NCBI GenBank assembly: GCA_038144425.1
Contig: JAYQNS010000002.1
Location: forward strand, 248,001-312,000
Direction of reading: 5' to 3'
Source: Salivita marina
Lineage (GTDB): Bacteria; Pseudomonadota; Gammaproteobacteria; Pseudomonadales; Azotimanducaceae
DNA: 64,000 nucleotides
Each line of letters begins with the position of its first letter. The stretch's first letter is position 1. A program made the position numbers and the translations under genes. The notes under the pieces are model-generated. The model saw nothing but the letters and a program-made list of their open reading frames with translations, was not told the DNA's origin and made no database searches. Below are positions 42,336-51,522 of this stretch, in pieces.

Positions 42336-43214
42336 TTAGTCCGCCGCGTTATTCCGCGGGGCGGTCTGCGTATCTTCCGGTTCCCGAAGGGGCATTAGGA
42401 AGATGTTCCAGAGCGACGGTTGGGTGGGGCCCGTACCGGTCTGCACGGTGTAGGCGTCCCGGAAGGTTCCGAATACCCGGTCCCACAGGATGACCGCGCA
42501 GCCGAAGTTCGTATTGCTCTCGTCAATCTTCACAGAATGGTGATGGATGTGGTGGCGATTGGTCGTAAACAGCCAGCCGATCACCTTACTGTTGAGGTCG
42601 AGATTTGAATGGGCCAGAAACGCCAGGGTCAGGAGCAGCAGGTAGGAGCCGCCCACGGCCGCACCGGCGCCAAAGAGCAGTTCAACAATCGCCGAGGGCA
42701 AGGCCAGCACCAGAAGGATTTCGAGGGGATGGTTGGCGCCCGCGTTAATCGCGCCGAGATTCTGGAACGCGTGGTGGGAGCCATGGGCGGATAGGCGCCA
42801 TAGCCACTGGGAGGCGTGCTCGGCGCGGTGCAGCCAGTACCAGATGAATTCGCTGCAGAAAAGGGCCAGCACCGCCTGGGCAATCAAGGGCCAGTGCGTC
42901 GGCCAAATATCAAGCCCCAGATTCTCGCGAAGCTCCGACAGGACAGAGTTCACGGTGGCTGCGTTCGCCGGGTCCGCAAAGAACAGGCCAAAGAGATAGG
43001 TCAGAATAAAAACGCCGACTAGCGCGCCCTTGTAGCGCGGGGCATGAACCCACTCGGGACGCGCGGGCCAGCGATACTCAAGTGCGCCAAGGAGCACCTG
43101 CAGAAACACCACGACGAACAGGTATACCCAAGAAGACTCGTGGTAGTAGTACCAGAGGGTGAGGACGCCGACCATGAGGCCCGGCTGCAGCCCGTATTTT
43201 AGGATCGCTGGCAT
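42336..43214 (-). CDS. Sterol desaturase/fatty acid hydroxylase family protein
   Basis: A 292-residue membrane protein of the diiron hydroxylase superfamily. The histidine clusters are WLHRAEHAS near residue 133, HGSHHAF near residue 148, and HHIHHHSVKIDESN near residue 228, followed by WDRVFGTF. At least four hydrophobic segments precede or separate them. It probably hydroxylates or desaturates a membrane lipid. A second, different member lies at the right edge of the window. Confidence 0.9.
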   Translation of the reverse strand: MPAILKYGLQPGLMVGVLTLWYYYHESSWVYLFVVVFLQVLLGALEYRWPARPEWVHAPRYKGALVGVFILTYLFGLFFADPANAATVNSVLSELRENLGLDIWPTHWPLIAQAVLALFCSEFIWYWLHRAEHASQWLWRLSAHGSHHAFQNLGAINAGANHPLEILLVLALPSAIVELLFGAGAAVGGSYLLLLTLAFLAHSNLDLNSKVIGWLFTTNRHHIHHHSVKIDESNTNFGCAVILWDRVFGTFRDAYTVQTGTGPTQPSLWNIFLMPLREPEDTQTAPRNNAAD

Positions 43215-43284
43215 TGGTCTCTCCGCAGATCCTTCTAGCCTAACGTGATGTCACCGGGAAAGGTACGGTTCAGGAGTCAAGCAG

Positions 43285-43959
43285 GTGCATATTGGATTGA
43301 TTGGGGGCATTGGCCCCGCCGCAACGGACTATTACTACCGCCGGTTGATCGCCTCCTTTGCGGGCAGAAACGCGCCCCTAGAGATGACCATTGCCCATGC
43401 CGACACGCGCACCCTCTTAAGTAATCTCGAAAAAAACGACGGGGCGTCCCAAGTTCAGATCTATAACCGCCTCACGGAACGACTCGCTCGGGCAGGCGCC
43501 GAGTGCGTCGTGGTCTCCTCCATAGCGGGTCATTTTTGTATCGATGCCTTTAAGGCGTGTTCCCCGCTACCGGTCATCGACCTCCTCGCCGAAGTCGATC
43601 AGGCGGTAAAGCTTCGAGGCCTAGAACGGGTAGGGATACTCGGGACGAGAACGGTCATGGAAACGCGCTTTTACGCTGCGCTCAGCAACGCTGAGGTGGT
43701 TACGCCCCCGGGCCGCGCGTTAGACCAGGTGCACGAGGCCTATATCGCCATGGCGGCCGCGGGTGAAGTTACCGATGATCAGCGGGCCGTTTTTCACTCG
43801 GTCTGTGACTGGTTTATTCGTATTGCCGAGGTTGACGCGGTCCTGCTGGGCGGGACCGATCTTGCCCTGGTTTACCCCGAGGGCGCTGGGGCGTTTCCGG
43901 TCGTTGATTGCGCTGCGATTCACGTTGACGCCATCAGCCGACGGGCCGCCGAGAGTTAA
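43285..43959 (+). CDS. Aspartate/glutamate racemase-fold protein lacking both catalytic cysteines
   Basis: A 224-residue protein with the family start IGLIGGIGPAATDYYYRRL and the VGILGTRTVMETRFY motif. The two cysteines that deprotonate and reprotonate the substrate should sit in CNTxH and GCTE. Here they read SSIAGH (Ser78) and GGTD (Gly190), so neither is present; His83 and a nearby Cys85 remain. It cannot racemise by the usual two-base mechanism and may be a binding protein or have another activity. The start is GTG at 43285. Confidence 0.85.
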   Translation: MHIGLIGGIGPAATDYYYRRLIASFAGRNAPLEMTIAHADTRTLLSNLEKNDGASQVQIYNRLTERLARAGAECVVVSSIAGHFCIDAFKACSPLPVIDLLAEVDQAVKLRGLERVGILGTRTVMETRFYAALSNAEVVTPPGRALDQVHEAYIAMAAAGEVTDDQRAVFHSVCDWFIRIAEVDAVLLGGTDLALVYPEGAGAFPVVDCAAIHVDAISRRAAES

Positions 43960-43965
43960 GAGGGC

Positions 43966-44836
43966 TTAGGCAGAATCTTTCAGGCCCCAGGTGGCGGCCT
44001 GAAGGTGGTCCGTGATCGCCTGCCTCGAGCCCAGGGCCGCCAGCGTGTCCCAGGGGATGGGCTTCCCAAGGGTCACCCGGCAGGGCTTGCCGCCTCGGCG
44101 ATGCGTTTCCCGAAGCAGCAGGGCGTAGCGTAGGGCTTGGGAGAAGTGGCTCGCGATGTGGAAGCCTCGGGAGTTTTCACCGTGAAAAAAGGTGGGGATG
44201 ACCGTGGCGCGGCTCTGAGCCAGAAGCTTGGCCGTGAAGGTGCGCCAGGGTGCCTCCTGCAAGGTCCCGAATCCAAGGCGCTGCCGCGTGGAAACGGCCC
44301 CCGCGGGAAAGATCAGCACGGGAATACCTGCCTCCAGCGCCCTTCGCGCCGCCCGGCCCGTTTCCAGATTTGTGAGCAGCGCTGCCCGGGACTCGGTGAA
44401 GTCCACGGGCAGGAAATAGCGCTGCAGGTCCCGGTCCTGGCACAGCCGCGCGTGCAGCAAAATGCGAAAGTCCCCAAAGCGCGCCTTGGCGTAGGCGCAG
44501 AGCACAAGCCCATCGACAATCCCGAAGGGGTGATTGGCCACAAATACGGTGGGTTCCGCCAGGGCACCGGCGCCGTGCCCAGGGCCTTGAAACTCTGGCC
44601 TGGATCCTGAGGCGCATGAGTGCTTCCTCGAAAAAGTGGTCCTGAGCCCTGGCCTTCAGCCCTTGGTAGTGGCTCTGGAGGGCCCGCTGGCCGCAAGCGC
44701 GCTCGAGCATGGCGAGGCCGGCTCGTCGAGGCCAGGAATCGCTCGGTTCCACAAAGGATAGCTGGGGTGGATCGCGCAGGTAGGCATCGAAAAGCTCGGC
44801 CTGGGGCGCGCGGAGGGATGCTTGAGTGTCGGTCAC
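43966..44836 (-). CDS. PlsC-type acyltransferase, frame broken
   Basis: Transfers an acyl group to a lysophospholipid or related acceptor. The first ~85 residues (MTDTQASLRAPQAELF onward, GTG start) run in one frame to RLRIQARVS. The rest, starting FVANHPFGIVDGLVLC, is in another frame and holds the NHxxxxD-type catalytic motif and FPAGAVSTR. Dropping one base near 44588 joins them with a natural linker and gives about 290 residues. NHPFGIVDG is the OlsA/hemolysin-like acyltransferase form. The break may be real decay or a sequence error. Confidence 0.75.
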
Positions 44837-44968
44837 GGAAGATGCCCTCCGCAGTCATCAACGCAGCTACGCTAGCGTCGCAAAATGACGGGGAGATGAC
44901 GAGGCTTTTGACCTCCTTCCCTGGCCAAAGTAAAACAAAGCCTAAGTGTTCTGGAGAGCGAACCCACC

Positions 44969-46173
44969 ATGGCCCTAAGCATGCAGTTTTCCGCTGACGA
45001 CGAAGCTTTTCGGGAGGAGGTTCGGGACTTCCTGAACACCCACCTGTCCCCAGCGCTGCGGGATGCGGCGGCGCGGCAGACCACGGTCTTCCCGGAGCGG
45101 GAGGTCGCCCTGCAATGGCAGCGGGTGCTGCAGGAGGCGAAGGGTTGGGCGGCCCCGGCCTGGCCCAAGGCCTTTGGGGGGCCGGGGTTCTCCGCTAACC
45201 AGCGCTACATCTTTAATCAAGAATGCGCCCGGGCGGGCGCTCCGGGCCTCATTCCCCTGGGCCTTCGCATGCTCGCGCCGGTGCTCTTTCGCTATGGCAC
45301 CCCGGAGCAGCAAGCCCACTACCTGCCAAAGATATTGTCGGGCGAGCATTACTGGTGCCAGGGCTATTCAGAACCGGGTAGCGGCTCCGATCTTTCGAGC
45401 CTGCGTACCACGGCGACCCGGGACGGAGACGTTTATCGGGTCAATGGCACCAAATTGTGGACCACCCATGGCCACTTCGCCGATCACATTTTCTGCCTGG
45501 TGCGTACCGATAGCAGCGGCGCGCCCCAGCGCGGCATCAGCTTCCTCCTCATTCCCATGGCAACGCCGGGGATTTCCGTGAAGCCGGTGATCACCCTGGC
45601 GGGGGATCACGAGGTGAACCAGGTCTTCTTCGATGACGTGGTGGTGCCCGTGGCCAATCGGGTGGGGCCGGAGAACGAAGGCTGGACCGTGGCCAAGTAC
45701 CTGCTTGAGTTTGAGCGGGGTGGCGGTGGGGCGGCCCCGGGGCTCCGGGAGGCCCTGGAGCACACCCGGGCCCTGGCCAGCCTCACCCGGGAGGATGGCA
45801 CGAGCGTCCTTGAGCAGCCGCAGGTGGCTGCTCGGTTGGCGGCGCTGGCGGTGCGTCTTGATGCCTTCGAGCTAAGCGAGCTGCGCACCCTAGCGGGGCT
45901 GGCGGAGGGGGAAGCCCCGGGCCCGAATCGTCTTTGGCGAAGAACCTTGGCGTTCGCCTGGAGCAGGACATCAATACCTTGGCTCTGGAGGTGAGCGCTT
46001 ACTACGGATTGCCTCAGCAGCCGCGGGGTCTTGCGACTAACGAAGAGCCTTTGGGTCCGGAAGCTGGGGTGGCGGTGACGGGGCGCTACCTCAATAGCCG
46101 AGCCGCCTCCATCTTCGGCGGCTCGGAAGAGGTGCAAAAGAACATCATCGCGAAGGCCGTGCTGGGCCTCTAG
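44969..46173 (+). CDS. Acyl-CoA dehydrogenase, frame broken near the C-terminus
   Basis: A ~401-residue FAD enzyme oxidising acyl-CoA to enoyl-CoA. Conserved segments: WPKAFGGPGFS, WCQGYSEPGSGSDLSSL (substrate and FAD contact), LWTTHGHFADHIFCLVRT and FDDVVVPVANRVG. The frame is lost near 45924 after GEAPGP. Adding one base restores SSLAKNLGVRLEQDI, AYYGLPQQP and the C-terminal IFGGSEEVQKNIIAKAVLGL. This ending is typical of the FadE-like groups acting on branched or steroid side-chain substrates. Confidence 0.88.
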
Positions 46174-46190
46174 GGGCGGGGGTAGCCTCC

Positions 46191-47347
46191 TTAGGCGTCT
46201 AGGCTCATGGTCGCAAAGCTCGTCCGGAGCTCGGAGATGAAGTGCTCCGGGCATTCCATGGCGGCAAAGTGGCCTCCTTTTTCTGCCCGGTTAAAACGCC
46301 GGAGGTCGGTGAAGCGGCGCCGCGCCCAGCGTTCCGAGGTTCGGAAAATTTCCTTCGGATAGAGGGAAATGGCCGACGGCAGGGTGAGGAGACCCTGCCC
46401 CACCTTATTGAAGCTCTCCCAGTAGATACGAGCGGAAGAGCCCGCCGCATTGTTCAGCCAGTAAAGCATGACGTTGTCCAAAAGCTCGTCTCGGCTCAGG
46501 ACCGACTCGGGGTCGTCGTTGCAATCCATCCAGGACCAGAACTTCTCGATGATCCAGGCGGCCTGACCGGCGGGAGAGTCGGCGAGGCCGTAGGCCAGGG
46601 TTTGTGGCCGCGTGCCCTGAATGCGCGCGTAGGCGGAGTCCCACTGCTGGTAATACTCCAGCCCCGCGAGGGCATCCTGCTCCTCTTCGCTCGGACTTCC
46701 CAGGGTGTCCGGGTCCGGGGCGACAATGGGCATGGTGACGTGGATTCCCGCAAGCCCCGGGGGGCGAGCTCGCCTAAGGCCGAGGTGATGATGGAGCCCC
46801 AATCGCCGCCCTGGGCGAAGTAACGCTCATAGCCCAGGCCAGTCATTAACTGATCGAACGCCTTAGCCATGGCCTCCACGGTCCATCCAGGCACCGTGGG
46901 CTTGCCGCTGAAGGCAAAGCCCGGCAGGGAGGGGGCAACGACGTGAAAGGCGTCCTCGGGCCGCCCGCCGTGGGCCACGGGATCCGTGAGGGGCCCCAGC
47001 ACGTGGCGGAACTCGAGGATGGAGCCGGGCCAGCCGTGGCTAAGGAGCAGCGGGCGAGCGTTCGGCTCCGGGGAGCGGAGGTGGATAAAGTGCACGGGCA
47101 GGGAGCCGCCGGGGCCATTCAGGGGGACCGTGAACTGGGGCCAGCTGTTGAGCAAGGTCTCGCAACGGCGCCAGTCGTAGTCTGTGTGCCAGTAGGCCAG
47201 GAGCGCCTCGAGGTAGCCCCGGGGTAGGCCCTGGCTCCAGTCGTCGACAAGCTCCGCCTCCGGAAGGCGGGCATTGGCAAGGCGATGCTTCAGATCATCG
47301 AGGGTGGCGTCATCGATCGCGACGGTGAAGGGTTGCGGCTGCTCCAT
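46191..47347 (-). CDS. Epoxide hydrolase (JHEH-type), frame broken
   Basis: An alpha/beta-hydrolase-fold epoxide hydrolase of about 385 residues. The N-terminal EHN domain starts FTVAIDDATLDDLKHRLA; LSHGWPGSILEF is the HGWP oxyanion segment; GGDWGSIITSALG carries the nucleophile Asp near residue 180; and KGGHFAAMECPE carries the catalytic His. The frame is lost near 46750 after LAPRGL. One extra base restores AGIHVTMPIVAPDPDTLG and the downstream part to 46191. Same-strand btuB lies 116 bases upstream. Confidence 0.87.
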
Positions 47348-47463
47348 GATGTTCTCCTCCCACAGGTTTAAGCCCTCACTTTACCCCGAGGCCGCGCCCA
47401 TGGCTCCCCAGAAGGTGAAGCCGGCCCGCGCCGAAGAAGAGCGGGACGGGCCGCTCAGAGGGC

Positions 47464-49419
47464 TTACGGAAGGGCTAGCTTCGCCCGGAGATAAAGCGCT
47501 CGCCCTGGAGCGCGGTAGCCCCAGATGGCTTCGTAGCGCTCATCAAGCAGGTTTTCCCCAAGAAGGCTGAGCGTGACGCCCTCCCTCGGGTGCATGCTCA
47601 CCTGACCGCGCACCAGGGTAAGGGCGTCGAGCTTCACCGTTTCCGCGGGGAAACTTGAGAAGTCGTTATCATCCAGTGCTTCCCGCCAGGCGACGGTCAA
47701 GCGCCCACTGAAGGGGCCCAGGTGCCCCGGCAGCAGCGCGGCGGTGAGAGACCCCTGCCGGCCTGGCCGGCGAATTTCATCGCGCCGCTCCGCGCCTTGC
47801 ACTTCATTGGCATCGAGTACGCTGTAACGCGCCGTTACCGCTAGCCCCTCCTCGTTTCTCCAGGCTAGGGTGCTTTCAATTCCCGAGCGCTGGGAGGTCC
47901 CCTCCCGGTTCACCGCGGTAAAGCCGCCCAAGGCGCCATCGAAGCTAAAGCCGTTGATCTCATCCTTCAGCCGAGCGCGGTGGGCCACGACGCTTGCTTC
48001 TAGCCCCAGGGCGGGCCAACGCTGGCGAAGCCCCAGCTCGGCCCCCAGGCTGCGCTCCGGCCGGAGGTTTTCATTGCCGAAGAAGGTATTCGGGGTGAAG
48101 CCGAAGCGCTCCGTGAAGGTGGGATTTTTCTGCGCGCTGGCGAAGCTCCCCCAGAGCGCCGTGTGGGCGGCGAGGGCTACCTCGGCCCCAAGCCGGCCCG
48201 TCCAGGCACTGGAAAATGCCTCGTTATCATCAAACCGACCGCTCGCGCTGAAGGTGAGCCGATCCCCGGGGCGCCACCCGGCCACGGCCAGGAGGCTGCG
48301 GTGGGTGAGACTCTGGCGTTGCGTGGGGTCCCCGAAAATGCTGCCTTCCCCAAGCTGGTCAAAACGCTCCTGCTCTTGCTCCGCCGCGAGGGTGAGCACC
48401 GCTTCCCCCAGGGGCGCGTTCGGAAAATAGCGCGTGCCCTGCAGCATGAGGCGAAGCCGGTCTCCCCGGCGCTGAGCCGTGCGGGCGCCATCCTCCGCAT
48501 CACGATAGCGCGACGCCAGCTGCTCCGCGGAAAAGCTGACGGTTTGCTGATCCGCTTCGTAGTCCAGGCGCATCCCCAGGAGGCGCTGCTGGGCACGGCC
48601 CTGCGTATCGCTGTCTGCTGGGATAAACGCCGGCGCAGGGGTGTTGTCGATATCGCTTCGCCGCGCCACCTGCCGCGCGAGGGCCGTAACGGTCAGCTGG
48701 TCTGTTAGGGCTCGATGGCCCTTCAGCTGGAGGGTTTGCAGCGCATAGCCATCTTCCTCCTCCCCGGCGCGGGCCGTGTTCGTGCCCTCGGTTTCGAAGT
48801 GATCGAGGGTGACGGCAAGGCCCTGCTGCGCCGTGCCCCGGGCCCAGCGCAGGGCCAGAGCTTCCCGGCCCCGCTCGCCGCCCTCCAGGGACAGCTCCGT
48901 GCGGTTGTCCGTGCTGGCCAGGGTTTGGAAGTCGAGGACGCCGGCCAGGGCGTCGCTGCCCCAGAGGGCGCCGGCAGCCCCCGAGAGGAGATTCATGCCG
49001 CTCACGGTGGTGCTGCGTAGCTGGGAGAAGTCGAACTCCGAGCCCGAGGCGGGATCGTTTGCTTCAAAGCCGTCGATGCGCACCAGCACGTGATTCGCTT
49101 CCCCGCCCCGGAGACGGAGCTGGGTCAGGCTGCCCAGGGCGCCGGCCTGGGAGGGGGCGGCGCTGGGCAGCTCCCAAAGCAGGTCCGTGATGAGGGCGGC
49201 GCCGGAACCTTGAAGATCGTCGTCGTCAAAGCGCAGGGTTTGCCCCAGCTCCGCCGCCGGCCCGAGGGTTGTGCGATGGCCGAGCACTCGAAGGGTGTCG
49301 TCCACCGGCGGGCTTGGGGCCTGGGCATGAAGAAGGCTTGGAGCGAGGAGCGCGCCAAAGAAGAGAATACGAGCAGGCGCGGCTGCACGGCCCTGGGGCC
49401 GCGAAGGTCGGGTTTTCAT
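47464..49419 (-). CDS. btuB: TonB-dependent vitamin B12 receptor
   Basis: A ~651-residue outer-membrane receptor that imports cobalamin with TonB energy. A signal peptide (RILFFGALLAPSLLHAQA) is followed by the TonB box DTLRVLG, a plug domain (LRLRGGEANHVLVRIDGFEAND, LLSGAAGALWGSDALAGV) and a 22-strand barrel ending ALYLRAKLALP. The start at MKTRPSRPQG is supported by GGAG upstream; longer reading would enter the riboswitch. The cobalamin riboswitch just upstream strongly supports the substrate. Confidence 0.94.
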   Translation of the reverse strand: MKTRPSRPQGRAAAPARILFFGALLAPSLLHAQAPSPPVDDTLRVLGHRTTLGPAAELGQTLRFDDDDLQGSGAALITDLLWELPSAAPSQAGALGSLTQLRLRGGEANHVLVRIDGFEANDPASGSEFDFSQLRSTTVSGMNLLSGAAGALWGSDALAGVLDFQTLASTDNRTELSLEGGERGREALALRWARGTAQQGLAVTLDHFETEGTNTARAGEEEDGYALQTLQLKGHRALTDQLTVTALARQVARRSDIDNTPAPAFIPADSDTQGRAQQRLLGMRLDYEADQQTVSFSAEQLASRYRDAEDGARTAQRRGDRLRLMLQGTRYFPNAPLGEAVLTLAAEQEQERFDQLGEGSIFGDPTQRQSLTHRSLLAVAGWRPGDRLTFSASGRFDDNEAFSSAWTGRLGAEVALAAHTALWGSFASAQKNPTFTERFGFTPNTFFGNENLRPERSLGAELGLRQRWPALGLEASVVAHRARLKDEINGFSFDGALGGFTAVNREGTSQRSGIESTLAWRNEEGLAVTARYSVLDANEVQGAERRDEIRRPGRQGSLTAALLPGHLGPFSGRLTVAWREALDDNDFSSFPAETVKLDALTLVRGQVSMHPREGVTLSLLGENLLDERYEAIWGYRAPGRALYLRAKLALP

Positions 49420-49481
49420 GGTGAGTCTCCTGGCCCCCGCCACCCGCAAGGACCGCAAGGCGCCGCGGCGCCGTGGGTTGC

Positions 49482-49689
49482 GTAAGGGGCCGGTCTCCGG
49501 GCTCGCTGGGCTAGAAGATTCTAGAGAAGGTGCGCCTTCCCAGAGCTGGGCTCCAGTGGCGTTGGGCACCCTCGGGCGCGGCTTCGCGTCCGCGCCCCCC
49601 GAGGCTTACCGTTGCGGGGGCAGCGCCGGCCTTACACCGGCTTCCCGATTATCCCCCGAGCCCGCGAAGGCGAGGGGGCACCGCCTTAC
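49482..49689 (-). ncRNA. Cobalamin (AdoCbl) riboswitch
   Basis: On the minus strand the leader of btuB contains the conserved core GCCGGTGTAAGGCCGG, then GCTGCCCCCGCAACGGTAAG (plus 49604-49624) and the B12 box AGCCCGGAGACCGGCC (plus 49487-49504). Closing stem P1 can form between GTAAGG (plus 49684-49689) and CCTTAC (plus 49482-49487). Binding of adenosylcobalamin should lower btuB expression. The 60 bases between the riboswitch and the start codon have GC-rich self-complementary stretches without a T-run, so control of translation is more likely than termination. Confidence 0.93.
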
Positions 49690-49738
49690 GATCATGAGCA
49701 GCCTAGCGAAGGGGTAAGGGGAAGAAAAGGTAGAGGCT

Positions 49739-50077
49739 CTAGAAGCCCAGCATCTGCCGGCCGCCGAGAAGGTGAAGGTGGAGGTGGTAGACCGTTTGCC
49801 CCCCTTCTTCCCGGCAATTCATGATGAGGCGATAGCCGCTCTCCGCGATGCCAAGCTCCCGGGCCAGCTTCTGAGCCGTCAGCAGGAGGTGGCCGAGGAG
49901 GGGCCCGTCGCTATCCTTGGCGTCGTCCAGGGTGGGGATATCCTCCCGCTTGGGGATGATCAGGATGTGCTGGGGCGCCTGGGGGTTGATGTCTCGAAAC
50001 GCCAGCACCTGATCATCCTCGTACACGATGTCGGCGGGGATTTCGCGGCGGACGATCTTTCCAAAGAGGGTGGCCAT
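49739..50077 (-). CDS. hinT: Histidine triad nucleotide-binding protein (HinT)
   Basis: A 112-residue HIT protein with the active-site triad in YHLHLHLLGGRQM near residue 98 and FGKIVRREIPADIVYED at the N-terminus. HinT hydrolyses adenosine 5'-phosphoramidates and related compounds in the cytoplasm. The length and C-terminus are normal. It is transcribed divergently from the MFS transporter, with the start 112 bases from it. Confidence 0.95.
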   Translation of the reverse strand: MATLFGKIVRREIPADIVYEDDQVLAFRDINPQAPQHILIIPKREDIPTLDDAKDSDGPLLGHLLLTAQKLARELGIAESGYRLIMNCREEGGQTVYHLHLHLLGGRQMLGF

Positions 50078-50189
50078 GGCTCGAGCTCCAGCAGGATCAA
50101 AGTCCCAAGCTTAGCCCCTTTCCCCTTGGGGAGCAGCGGCGTAGAGGCTAGGCTATGGTTAGGTTCTCCCAAGCTTGCTGGCCCTGCCC

Positions 50190-51494
50190 ATGGCCCACCG
50201 CCCCAACCCCCGCGCTGAGGGGGAGACGCTTCTGGCTTCCCTGCGCCTTCCGGCCTTTAGGGCGCTTTGGCTTTCCAATTTGGCAGCGACCTTCGCGATG
50301 CAAATGGCCCAGGTGGCCCGGGGCTGGGTGATCTACGCCCTCACGGGATCACCGGTGCAGCTGGGCTGGGTCATGCTGTCGTTCCTAGCGCCTACCCTCG
50401 TGCTGTCCCTGCCCGCCGGGGTGCTCGCCGATCGGGTGAACAAGAAACGTATTTTGGTTTTGGCCCAGGGGGTGAATGCCCTGTCGACGATTGGCCTTGC
50501 GGCGGTGCTCGCTACCGGCGAGGCGGCCCTTTGGCATTTCCTGGTCTTTGGCGTGCTGAATGGTTCCGTGCTGGCGCTGTCCATGCCTGCGCGTCAGGCC
50601 ATGATTCCTGAGCTGGTGGGCGAGGCGCGCATCTTCAATGCCATGTCCCTTTCCTCGGCAAGCATGAACCTCGCGCGGGTATTTGGTCCCGCGGCCGCTG
50701 GGGCCTTGCTGGCTTTTCTCGCCGGCGCGGAGGGGGCGGGCGCCAGCCAGGAAGGCGCGAGCCAGGTGTTCCTTGCCATTGCCGCCCTCTACGCCCTTGC
50801 TTCGCTGGGTACGCTGACCGTTCGCTATGAATCGGCCCGTCCTACCGCGCCCCCCCGGGCGGTGCTGGAGGAGATTGTCCAGGGCCTAAGCTACGTGCGG
50901 GGGGTCCCAGAGCTTCGGGCCCTGATGCTGACGTCGCTATGGGTGCTCCTTCTCGGTATGCCTATGCAGTTTTTGATGCCGGCCTTTAACAGCGATGTGC
51001 TGGCTGCCGGGCCCGAGGGCTTGGGATTTTTGACCAGCGCTATGGGAGGGGGTGCGGTTTTAGGCTCCCTCTGGGTGGCCCGGCTGCCCACCGGGCAGCG
51101 CACCGGCACGGCCATGCTCGCCTCGGCGCTGCTCTGGGCCCTGGCCCTCATGATCTTTTCCCTAACCACCTCGCTTCTTGGCGCGGCCACGGCGGCAGCG
51201 CTCGTGGGGCTGGGTAGCGCGCTCTTCATGGCGCTCAATAACGGACTGATCCAAACGGTGGTGCGGCCCGAGATGCGGGGCCGGGTCATGAGCATGGTCA
51301 TGCTGATCTGGGGAGGCATGCCCCTTGGCGTCCTTCCCCTCAGCGTGTTTGCGGAGGCCTTTGGCATTGCCTGGGCCTTGAGCGTATCGGCCCTTGGGCT
51401 TCTAGGAGTGCTCCTTTGGGCCCGCTGGCGGCTGCCGAGTCTGAGACGCCTCGGCGCGAGCGCTGGAGTCTCTTCTTCCCAGGGCTCAGACTAG
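50190..51494 (+). CDS. MFS transporter (EntS/MFS_3-type exporter)
   Basis: A ~434-residue inner-membrane carrier with about 12 hydrophobic segments. The N-terminus FRALWLSNLAATFAMQMAQVARGW and the loop GVLADRVNKKRILVLAQ match the MFS_3 group, which includes the enterobactin exporter EntS and many drug exporters. PEMRGRVMSMVMLIWGGMPLG is a conserved later motif. The substrate is unknown. ATG at 50190 was preferred over an upstream TTG. Confidence 0.88.
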   Translation: MAHRPNPRAEGETLLASLRLPAFRALWLSNLAATFAMQMAQVARGWVIYALTGSPVQLGWVMLSFLAPTLVLSLPAGVLADRVNKKRILVLAQGVNALSTIGLAAVLATGEAALWHFLVFGVLNGSVLALSMPARQAMIPELVGEARIFNAMSLSSASMNLARVFGPAAAGALLAFLAGAEGAGASQEGASQVFLAIAALYALASLGTLTVRYESARPTAPPRAVLEEIVQGLSYVRGVPELRALMLTSLWVLLLGMPMQFLMPAFNSDVLAAGPEGLGFLTSAMGGGAVLGSLWVARLPTGQRTGTAMLASALLWALALMIFSLTTSLLGAATAAALVGLGSALFMALNNGLIQTVVRPEMRGRVMSMVMLIWGGMPLGVLPLSVFAEAFGIAWALSVSALGLLGVLLWARWRLPSLRRLGASAGVSSSQGSD

Positions 51495-51522
51495 GATGGG
51501 CGAAGCGGGCGGAGACTGAATC

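Noticed and set aside
49444..49460. CGCAAGG repeated twice upstream of btuB, as a possible repeat array
   Set aside because: Only two copies, inside the riboswitch expression platform; not a CRISPR or tandem array.
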